From a bacterium (lineage in GTDB: Bacteria > Auribacterota > Tritonobacteria > UBA1439), in the NCBI GenBank assembly GCA_028716845.1, contig JAQUPF010000003.1:1-64000 (forward strand): 64,000 nucleotides of DNA, written 5' to 3'. Position numbers and translations under genes: made by a program. Each line of letters opens with the position of its first letter. Position 1 is the first letter of the stretch. The notes beneath the pieces were generated by a model. It was not told the origin of the DNA. It made no database searches and worked only from the letters and a program-made list of their open reading frames with translations. Of this stretch, positions 57,620 through 64,000 are shown piece by piece.

Positions 57620-59701
57620 TCAATACCCCGCCTCGCTCCCGAGGCCGTACCGGAGCCGCTTCGGCTCCCACCACTTGGACCTCGGGAGGTTGAGCCGCCG
57701 GTCCCGCTCCTCGCGCTGGCTGACCCAGAGGCTGTCCCTGTTGTCCTCGGTGACGACGTTCGCCGTGATGAAGATGAGGACGTTGGATTTCCGGATCGCC
57801 TTCGAGCTGCTCGAGAAGAGGTACGGGCCCAGGCCGGGGATCTCGCCGAAGAGCGGGAGCTTGTTGACGATCGTGGATTCGTCCTCGCGGATGAGGCCGC
57901 CGATGGCGAGCGTCTGGCCGTTCCGGACGAGGACGTCGGTCTGCGCCGTGCGGGTGGAGATGACGGGGAGCTGCGCGCCGACCGCGCCGCCGAACGTCGT
58001 GAAGGTGATGATGTTGCTCACCTCCGGCGTCACCGTCATGCCGATGAAGTCGTCCTCGTTCACGTGCGGCTTCACCCTGAGAACGATGCCGATGTCCTTG
58101 TACTCGAAGTTCTGGATCTCCCAGGTGCCGGTGTCGTTGTTGAACTGGAACTGCGGGATCGGCCACTGGTCGGCGACCTTCACGACCGCCTGGATGTTGT
58201 CGGCGGTGACGATCTTCGGGTGGGAGATGAGGTTCGCGTCGGTCTGCTCCTGGAGGAAGTTGAGCGTGAGCTGGAAGTTGTCGGGGGTGAGGACCGCCTG
58301 CATCAGCTCGGTCGTGGTCACACTGCTCCCGCGCGCGTCCAGCCCCTCGGCCCTGTAGAAATCCTCCAGGATCCTTCCGCTGAGGTCCGCGCTCCTCCGC
58401 TGCGGGGTCGTGCTCACGGTCTCGATCCTCGTGCCGCTCGGCTGCCCGGTGGTATCGACGATGCTCGTGGTCGTGGTCGTCGTCCCCGTATATTCCGTCG
58501 ACGCCGTGCCCCCGAACGTGTCATCGGCCCCGAACACGCCCGTCCCGGCCTGGCGTTCCCTCCGGGAGAAATCCAGCTGCCGCGCGGTGCTCTCGGTCGC
58601 GTCCTCGCGCGTCCTGGTGTCCTCGCGCACGACGGAGAAGAACCCCTCCCCCTCCGGCGGCCCGATCCGCACGTTGTAGCCCTTGAGGGCGACCCAGTCG
58701 ATGCCGATGTTCTCGTCGAAGTCGTCGCGGAGCTCGAGGATGCGCGCCTCGATGAGGACCTGGGCGGTCCTGCGGTCGAGGCGGTCGATGATCCCCGCGA
58801 TCTCGCCGAGCTTCGCGGGCGTGTCCGTCACGACGACCGTGTTGCTGCGGTCGTCGGGCTTCACCTGCCCCCGGGTGGGCGTGAGGAGGTGCGCGATCGA
58901 GTTGCTGATCTCCGTCGCCTTCGAGTAGCTCAGCGGGAACACGCGCGTTTCGAGCGGCTCCTTGTCCATCTGGTCGCGCGCGAGGACCCGGATGACGTTC
59001 TCCGTCTTCACGTACGAGAAGTTGTTCGCCTCGAGGATGAGCTTGAGCGCCGTCTCCCAGGGGACGTCCGTCAGGCGGATGGTCACCTTCCCCTTGACCT
59101 CGGGGCCGGCGACGATGTTGACGCCGTACCGGACGGAGAAGATCCTGAGGATGTTGACGAGGTCGGCGTCCTTGAAGTCGAACGTCACCCTCCCCGGCTC
59201 CGTCGGCGGCCGCTCCGCGAGGGCCCGCTCGAAGGCGATCTCCTCGGGCACCGCCTCCTCGACGAGCGGCGTCTCGGTCGGCCGGGCGGCCACCCGCTCC
59301 GTCGGGCGCGGCGACGCGGCGGCGGCGACCGCGGGCGCCTCGGCGCCGAGGGCGACCACCCGGTAGACGCCGTCGGATTTCGCGTAGCCGTAGCCGCATG
59401 TCCCGAGGACCCGGCCGAGCGCCGTCTCCCAGGGGACGTCCGTCAGGGCGAGGGTGACCCGCCCCTGGACCTCCGGCCCCGCGTCGATCTGCACGCCGAA
59501 CCGGTACGAGATGGTCCTCAGGATGTCGCGGAGGTCGGCGTCCCTGAAGTTGAAGGTGACGGTCCCCGGGACCGCCTCGGCGACCGGGGCGGGGCTCCCC
59601 TCAGCGGGGGGCGGCTGGGAGCCGGCGCCCGGCGGGCGGGCCGCGGCCGCGAGCGCCATTGCGAGGAGACACGCGATCCGTGCGAGATTAGAAGTAGTCA
59701 T
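57620..59701 (-). CDS. pilQ: Type IV pilus secretin PilQ
   Basis: 693 residues. Signal peptide, then two similar STN/secretin N domains (VTFNFRDADLRDILRTISYR and VTFDFKDADLVNILRIFSVR, each followed by LTDVPWETAL), an N1-type domain (SNTVVVTDTPAKLGEIAGII) and the secretin core (VLIEARILELRDDFDENIGI, GQTLAIGGLIREDEST, VPLFGEIPGLG-like LPLFGEIPGLG). A Ser/Thr-rich loop with TGTTTTTTSI lies inside the core. It forms the outer-membrane pore for the pilus. Confidence 0.95.
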   Translation of the reverse strand: MTTSNLARIACLLAMALAAAARPPGAGSQPPPAEGSPAPVAEAVPGTVTFNFRDADLRDILRTISYRFGVQIDAGPEVQGRVTLALTDVPWETALGRVLGTCGYGYAKSDGVYRVVALGAEAPAVAAAASPRPTERVAARPTETPLVEEAVPEEIAFERALAERPPTEPGRVTFDFKDADLVNILRIFSVRYGVNIVAGPEVKGKVTIRLTDVPWETALKLILEANNFSYVKTENVIRVLARDQMDKEPLETRVFPLSYSKATEISNSIAHLLTPTRGQVKPDDRSNTVVVTDTPAKLGEIAGIIDRLDRRTAQVLIEARILELRDDFDENIGIDWVALKGYNVRIGPPEGEGFFSVVREDTRTREDATESTARQLDFSRRERQAGTGVFGADDTFGGTASTEYTGTTTTTTSIVDTTGQPSGTRIETVSTTPQRRSADLSGRILEDFYRAEGLDARGSSVTTTELMQAVLTPDNFQLTLNFLQEQTDANLISHPKIVTADNIQAVVKVADQWPIPQFQFNNDTGTWEIQNFEYKDIGIVLRVKPHVNEDDFIGMTVTPEVSNIITFTTFGGAVGAQLPVISTRTAQTDVLVRNGQTLAIGGLIREDESTIVNKLPLFGEIPGLGPYLFSSSSKAIRKSNVLIFITANVVTEDNRDSLWVSQREERDRRLNLPRSKWWEPKRLRYGLGSEAGY

Positions 59702-60101
59702 CCTGGTCCGGTTCCTTCTTCTCTTCGAGGAGCGGGATGTCCACCCTCTGCCGCATGTATTCGATCACGAGGCCGCCGGGCGTGATGTCAATGACGAGGC
59801 ATCCCCTGATCTCGTCGCCCACCGACACGATGCGGTCGCCGATCAGGGCGTACGGTATCTGGTAATCCCATACGATGCCGCCGAGGTTGTTGGAGAACCA
59901 CTGGCGGATCGGCTCCGTCTCGACGGTCTGGATCGGCTCCGCGGCCTCCTCCTCCGCCTTCGGCGGGGGCACGAACGGGTTCCTCCTGCCGCGGCTGTCG
60001 TAGCCGGGCTCCTCGGCCCGCATTATAGCAGCCGCGGCGGAAAAGATGAAGGCCGCAAGCAGAAATATTTTCAGCCGCCGCAGCCGCGTCGAGCGCACCA
60101 T
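59688..60101 (-). CDS. pilP: PilP-like pilus assembly protein
   Basis: 137 residues with an N-terminal signal or anchor (IFLLAAFIFSAAAAIMRA), the RRNPFVPP motif common in PilP and related secretin partners, and a beta domain with YALIGDRIVSVGDEIRG. It overlaps pilQ by 14 bp. The lipobox of classical PilP is not evident. Confidence 0.85.
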   Translation of the reverse strand: MVRSTRLRRLKIFLLAAFIFSAAAAIMRAEEPGYDSRGRRNPFVPPPKAEEEAAEPIQTVETEPIRQWFSNNLGGIVWDYQIPYALIGDRIVSVGDEIRGCLVIDITPGGLVIEYMRQRVDIPLLEEKKEPDQDDYF

Positions 60102-60120
60102 CGTGACCGGTCCTTCCGGA

Positions 60121-60678
60121 TTATTTTCGCGCGAGGTAGAGGACGGTGAAGGCGATCTCCTGTCCCTCCGGCTCGTTCCCCGAGATGACGATATCCGTCA
60201 CCTCGATGTACCTGTTCAGGCCCTCCAGGATGCTCAAGAACCTCCCGAGATCGTGGTAGTCGGCGCGGAGCCGGATCTCCCATCCCCGGAGCGCGTACGC
60301 CCCCTCGAACTCCTTGTCCACGGCGGCGGGCGGGGTGAGCACCATGCGCTGGCTCACGTCCCGCGCGCCGGTCTCCGCCGCCGCACCGCTCAGCTGGCGA
60401 GACAGCCAGGTGTGGTCGGCCTCGGCGGGGACCGAGGCGCGGCGGTCGGCGAGCTCCTTCTCCAGCGCGGCCACCTCCTGCCGCTGCTGGGGGAGTCGGT
60501 TCGCCATGATCTCCGCCTTTATGAGGCGGTCCCGCACGCTCTCCCGCGACTCGACCGCGGCGCCGGGCGGCCTCGTCCCGCCCGAGAAGCCGACGAACTG
60601 GCTCACGAGCACGATGGCGAGACTTCCGAAGATGACGGCGACGATGATGATCTCGATCTGCTTCTTTTCCAGTTTCAT
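60121..60678 (-). CDS. pilO: PilO-like pilus assembly protein
   Basis: About 185 residues from ATG 60676-60678; a GTG three codons upstream is possible. One membrane span near the N-terminus (IEIIIVAVIFGSLAIVLVSQ), coiled coil, then a ferredoxin-like domain containing YHDLGRFLSILEGLNRYIEV, which is typical of PilO. It pairs with PilN in the inner-membrane alignment complex. Confidence 0.88.
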   Translation of the reverse strand: MKLEKKQIEIIIVAVIFGSLAIVLVSQFVGFSGGTRPPGAAVESRESVRDRLIKAEIMANRLPQQRQEVAALEKELADRRASVPAEADHTWLSRQLSGAAAETGARDVSQRMVLTPPAAVDKEFEGAYALRGWEIRLRADYHDLGRFLSILEGLNRYIEVTDIVISGNEPEGQEIAFTVLYLARK

Positions 60679-60703
60679 TCCGTCCACCGGTCGCGGCCTG
60701 CCG

Positions 60704-61273
60704 CTACCCCCCCGCCTGCGCGGCGGGCCGTCGGCACCGTATCTCGAAGGACCGCCTCCCGCCCGGCGCGCTCTCGATCGAATACTCGATCCGCGGGAAG
60801 GTATCGAGGAAGGCGGGGATGCCGCGGAGCGCGTCGATGAACTCGACGACCCGCTCGATCCCCCGTTCCTGCATCGCCTCCCCCTGGATGACGAGGACGG
60901 CGGGCGGCCGCGCGCTGAAACTCATCTTCACCAGGAAGAGGTCCTCCGGTATCGCGTCGCCGATGTCGTTGAGCCGCCTGTGCCAGAGCACCCGCTCCGC
61001 GGCGATGCGGTCGTACACCGCCATCTCCTTCTGGGCCTGCGTCTTCTTCCGGAGGAGCGACTCGGACTCCTCGACGAGGGGCCTGAGCGCCTCGAGGCGC
61101 CGCTGCTCCTCGGCGAACTGCCGCATGCGCCGGCCGAGAAAGAACAGGACGATGCCGATGACGATGAGCACCGCCACGACGGCGACGCCGCCGATGACCG
61201 CGATGTTGATCTTGACCCGCCGGACGCGCTCGATCTTGCGCTGTTCCTCGGGAAGCAGATTGATCCGTATCAT
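60704..61273 (-). CDS. pilN: PilN-like pilus assembly protein
   Basis: 189 residues. The N-terminal INLLPEE is the PilM-binding motif of PilN; a membrane span follows (GGVAVVAVLIVIGIVLFFLG), then coiled coil and a fold with VVEFIDALRGIPAFL. It starts 298 bp after pilM, and a repeat element fills that gap. Confidence 0.92.
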   Translation of the reverse strand: MIRINLLPEEQRKIERVRRVKINIAVIGGVAVVAVLIVIGIVLFFLGRRMRQFAEEQRRLEALRPLVEESESLLRKKTQAQKEMAVYDRIAAERVLWHRRLNDIGDAIPEDLFLVKMSFSARPPAVLVIQGEAMQERGIERVVEFIDALRGIPAFLDTFPRIEYSIESAPGGRRSFEIRCRRPAAQAGG

Positions 61274-61316
61274 GCCGTTCCGCCGCCCGCGGCGATCATA
61301 ATGAACTCCTCACCAC

Positions 61317-61539
61317 GGATGCAACCACGGTTCAAAGTGAACAGTCGAAAGTTCAAAGTGGCGGTAATCCGCGGCCACAATGAACCACGAGCCACTGATT
61401 TCCACGGATGCTTACGGATCCCACTTCAAGAGTATCAGTGGATATCCGTAAGTATCCGTGCAAATCCGTTGTTGATTGGTTCTTCATTCTTTCAACTTTC
61501 GACTTTGAACTTTCAACTTCGGACTGTAGTTTGGATCCG
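61317..61539 (-). repeat. MITE-like element, full copy 3, between pilM and pilN (223 bp)
   Basis: Inverted relative to copies 1 and 2. Terminal units at 61317-61339 and 61516-61539; the internal part has TTACGGATCCCACTTCAAGA and GTATCAGTGGATATCCGTAA. It splits an otherwise compact operon. Confidence 0.8.
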
Positions 61540-61571
61540 CGGACATCCGCGGTCAATTCGTTCATCATTCC

Positions 61572-62678
61572 TCAGTCGGCCAGGGCGAGGCCGGCGGCGA
61601 CGGCGAGCAGCGGCTCTCGCCCCTTCGCCGCCTCGGCGGCCATCCCCCCCACGGAATGAATGCCGCGGAGCGGGTCCCAGCCCCGCACCGCGAGGCCGAG
61701 ATCCGCGGCGAGCTTCTCGACGAGTGGAGGGCAGAGCGCGCCGCCGCCGCTCACGTACACCTTCCCCACGGCCTTCTGCATCTTCGTGGCGAGGTAGCCG
61801 AAGGTGGAGTGGAGCTCGCGAGAGAGCATCATCGCCATCGGGGCGGTGAACTCCCTGACGGCGGGATCGTCCGCCTCCTTCCGCCGCTCCGCCTCCGGGT
61901 AGTCGATCCCGAGGCCGCGCGCGATGGCGACGGTGGCGCTCGCGCCGCCCACGTCGATGTCGCGGGTGAGCTCGAGCCCCTCGGCGGACATGATGTTCAG
62001 GACGGTGCGCGCCGCCCCCACGTGGACGACGGCGACCGTGTCCTCCGGGCTCGGCTCCGCCGCCTGCCCGGCCTCGCCGGGGGAGGCCGCGGGCGCGGGT
62101 TCGATCGGCGGCGCCTCGGTCCGCATCGCCGCCGCGAATGCGTTCGCGATCGCGACCGAATCGACGCTGATGACCTTCGGGACGAGCTCGAGCGCCTTCA
62201 GGAATTCGAGGCGCTCATGGATGACCGACTTCCGGGCGGCGGCCAGCACGACCTTCATGCGGGCGCGGTTCGATTCGGCGGGATCGAGGATGTGGCAGTC
62301 GAAGACCGACTCGTCGAGACTGAAGGGGAGGAGCACGTCGGCCTCGTACCTGATGCTCGACCTGAGCTCGTCGGGGTTCATGCGCGGCATTTCCGTCCGG
62401 CGGACGATCACCCCCTTCCCGGAGACGGAGACACGGAGGTCGGTGATCTCGAGGCCGATTCTCCCGAGGGATTCCGAGACGACCTGCCTGACGTGGCTGA
62501 CGGGGATCGGATCCTCGGAGACCCGCTTGAGGGGGGCGACGGAGGTGAAGAGGAGCGAGAGCCGGTCCGCCGTCCCGCCGACGGCGACGACCTTCACCGA
62601 GTGCGCGCCGATGTCGAGGCCGATGGCCTGCCGCGGTTTCCCGGCCTTCCCCCCGAAGAGCGAGAACGCCATTCGCAT
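61572..62678 (-). CDS. pilM: PilM-like actin-fold pilus assembly ATPase
   Basis: 368 residues; the third-codon ATG has the better ribosome-site spacing (GAGGGG). The AIGLDIGAHSVKVV phosphate-1 loop, VHVGAARTVLNIM phosphate-2 loop and VYVSGGGALCPPLVEKL match the PilM/FtsA-like actin fold. It binds the PilN tail inside the cell. First gene of pilMNOPQ, with a promoter upstream. Confidence 0.93.
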   Translation of the reverse strand: MRMAFSLFGGKAGKPRQAIGLDIGAHSVKVVAVGGTADRLSLLFTSVAPLKRVSEDPIPVSHVRQVVSESLGRIGLEITDLRVSVSGKGVIVRRTEMPRMNPDELRSSIRYEADVLLPFSLDESVFDCHILDPAESNRARMKVVLAAARKSVIHERLEFLKALELVPKVISVDSVAIANAFAAAMRTEAPPIEPAPAASPGEAGQAAEPSPEDTVAVVHVGAARTVLNIMSAEGLELTRDIDVGGASATVAIARGLGIDYPEAERRKEADDPAVREFTAPMAMMLSRELHSTFGYLATKMQKAVGKVYVSGGGALCPPLVEKLAADLGLAVRGWDPLRGIHSVGGMAAEAAKGREPLLAVAAGLALAD

Positions 62679-62764
62679 CCCCTCGCGCCCGTTGCGGCGT
62701 GGGAAGAACCGACCGCGCGGGCATCTCCGGTATCACATACTATCTATTCCTGCAACCGGAACAA

Positions 62765-62793
62765 AGTGTACCTCCGACCGGCGGTGATGTCAA
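62765..62793 (-). promoter_or_regulatory. Sigma-70 promoter of pilMNOPQ
   Basis: Perfect TTGACA at 62793-62788, 17-base spacer, TACACT at 62770-62765; start near 62758, leader about 80 bases. Confidence 0.6.
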
Positions 62794-62824
62794 GGAACCG
62801 CCCGCGGCGGCGCACCGTGAATAC

Positions 62825-63130
62825 GAAGAAACAATTCACCACGGATGACCACGGATCAGCACTACAGCCGAAAGTTGAATGTTTAAAGTGAAAAGCGTCG
62901 GAGTTTCAGCCGCGGATTGACGCGGATGAGCTTCTTGCGCCACGGAGGACACAGAGGACACGGAGAATGATGGGCCTGATCAGCACTCTATGGTCTCTGT
63001 GATCTCTGTGGCTCGATCAATCCGCGTTCATCCGCGGCAAAGCATATTCCTCTTCCTCGTCACTTTGAACTTTCGACTTTCCACTTTGAACTGTAGTTGC
63101 ATCCGTGAAGATCCGTGGTGAATTGGTTCG
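62825..63130. repeat. Composite CGGAT/AAAGT/ACAGAG repeat block upstream of pilM
   Basis: CACGGATGACCACGGATC (62840), GCGGATTGACGCGGATGA (62914), ACAGAGGACACGGAG (62950) with its inverse CTCTGTGATCTCTGTGG (62995), then ACTTTGAACTGTAGTTGC (63079). No gene is seen in 62679-63167. Confidence 0.75.
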
Positions 63131-63167
63131 TTGTGGCCGCGGCTGGTGGTGCATCGTTCAGGTGCAT

Positions 63168-64000
63168 CTACGGGAACGGGACCGAACGGACGCCGGCCAT
63201 ACCGACATCGCCCTCGCCTTCCTGCTCCATCTCCGGAAACACTCCACGCTTCAGGAAGACGACGGCCGTCCCCGACCGGAAGGCCTGGGACCACTCGGGA
63301 AGCCGGGCGATGACCGGCGCGACGGGGTTCTCCGGATGGAGGAGGATGATCTCGGTCGGGTAGCCGGCGATGAGGTTCCACCAGCGCTCCCCGGCGAAGA
63401 AGAACCTGAAATTGTCGTCGATGACGCGCTCCGGGTACACGGTGTCGTACCTGCCGTCGACCGAAACGAGGACGGTGCCGCCGAGGTGCCAGATGAGGTA
63501 TTCCCCCCAGTCGAACAGGACGGCGCAGTTCCCCGCGATCCCGCGCTCCCCCATCCAGCGGACGGCCGCGACCGGGTACCGGTCCGCGGGGACCACGAGG
63601 GAGAAGGCGGACCTTCCCCTCGCGAGCGGGATCGCCGCCGCGACAACCGCGGCGAGCAGCCACGCCGCCTTCCTGCCCGGTGCGGGCCGGGACGGCCCCT
63701 CCCCTCCCCTCCCGAGGCGCCCGAGCATCGCGGCGAGCGGCTCGGGCATGGCGAAGGACGCGGCGATCGCGAAGAACGGCATGTGCCTGTTGTGGGCGAA
63801 CGCGGCGGCGGCCGCCGCGGCGGCGATGCAGGTGAACCGCCATGGACCCGACGCGCGCGATGCGGCGACGGCGACGATGAAGAAGACGAGGAGGGCCTTG
63901 AAATCGACGAAATCAATGTCCCCCGGCCTGATCGGCGCCCATTCGGGGAGGTACGGTCTCCGGAGGGCGAGCGTCGACGCGAGGAACCGCCAGAGCCCGA
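63168..64000 (-). CDS. Polytopic membrane protein, GT-C-like (start beyond right edge)
   Basis: The frame is open from base 63998 to the stop at 63168; the ATG at 63782 is internal, because the frame upstream of it also reads as membrane protein (FKALLVFFIVAVAASRA, AFAHNRHMPFFAIAASF). Further hydrophobic segments are followed by an extracytoplasmic part with YPVAAVRWMGERGIAGN, DWGEYLIWHLGG and VDGRYDTVYPERVI. This tail is common in predicted GT-C or mannosyltransferase-like membrane proteins of many phyla. Exact function unknown. Confidence 0.8.
   Translation of the reverse strand, partial: GLWRFLASTLALRRPYLPEWAPIRPGDIDFVDFKALLVFFIVAVAASRASGPWRFTCIAAAAAAAAFAHNRHMPFFAIAASFAMPEPLAAMLGRLGRGGEGPSRPAPGRKAAWLLAAVVAAAIPLARGRSAFSLVVPADRYPVAAVRWMGERGIAGNCAVLFDWGEYLIWHLGGTVLVSVDGRYDTVYPERVIDDNFRFFFAGERWWNLIAGYPTEIILLHPENPVAPVIARLPEWSQAFRSGTAVVFLKRGVFPEMEQEGEGDVGMAGVRSVPFP

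Overview
The window is a 64-kb, GC-rich bacterial chromosome segment in which every protein-coding gene I can support, and the single tRNA, lie on the minus strand. The gene set points to a free-living bacterium with a diderm-like envelope: type IV pilus assembly genes with an outer-membrane secretin, lipoproteins with BamE-like modules, and an LpxL-like acyltransferase. RNase Y with YmdB, a Vor/Kor-type 2-oxoacid:ferredoxin oxidoreductase, PT-rich giant surface proteins and dense CGGAT-rich intergenic repeats recall uncultivated PVC-affiliated or candidate-phylum lineages such as Omnitrophota or Auribacterota. That placement is an inference and is weak.

Layout from left to right; transcription runs right to left. 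Positions 1-7423 are one uninterrupted open frame, cut by the left edge, for a secreted giant of at least 2,474 residues: DUF5122-like propeller repeats, BNR-like repeats, GLUG blocks, PT linkers and an Ig/FN3-like end. Positions 7.5-13.9 kb hold a two-component cluster. A five-PAS sensor kinase overlaps an NtrC-type sigma-54 activator. Next comes a second GAF-type kinase preceded by a sigma-54 promoter match, then a helix-turn-helix protein and a zinc-ribbon protein coupled to it. Positions 14.2-19.5 kb hold a compact signalling operon: FHA-GAF-adenylate cyclase, Ser/Thr kinase with TPR region, a lipoprotein with two BamE-like modules and two exported proteins. Positions 19.5-27.3 kb hold ppa, small proteins, gltX, the four-subunit oxidoreductase, nadK and tlyA. 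Positions 27.5-40.5 kb are housekeeping: dxs, xseB, xseA, ymdB, rny, a 5-formyl-THF cyclo-ligase, rarA, pheT, pheS, rplT, rpmI and infC. infC has an AUU start and reads through most of rpmI in another frame. Positions 41-47.2 kb hold membrane transport genes, tRNA-Pro(CGG), pcm and envelope glycosyl- and acyltransferases. Positions 47.7-56.4 kb encode a second secreted giant of 2,910 residues. Positions 56.6-62.7 kb hold pilMNOPQ and one exported protein. The right edge cuts a membrane protein.

Most long intergenic gaps are filled by one dispersed repeat family built from CGGAT words and runs of AAAGT(T/C). Three copies (13925-14149, 40712-40930, 61317-61539) form about 220-bp elements with 23-24-bp terminal inverted repeats and an internal inverted repeat, a MITE-like layout. 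Copies separate pilM from pilN, pheS from pheT, and the oxidoreductase gamma subunit from its partners.

The best candidates for new biology are the sigma-54 two-kinase cascade with its HTH/zinc-ribbon pair, the cyclase-kinase-lipoprotein operon, the two giant modular surface proteins, the infC/rpmI overlap and the repeat family. All calls come from reading the sequence; no database search was run.
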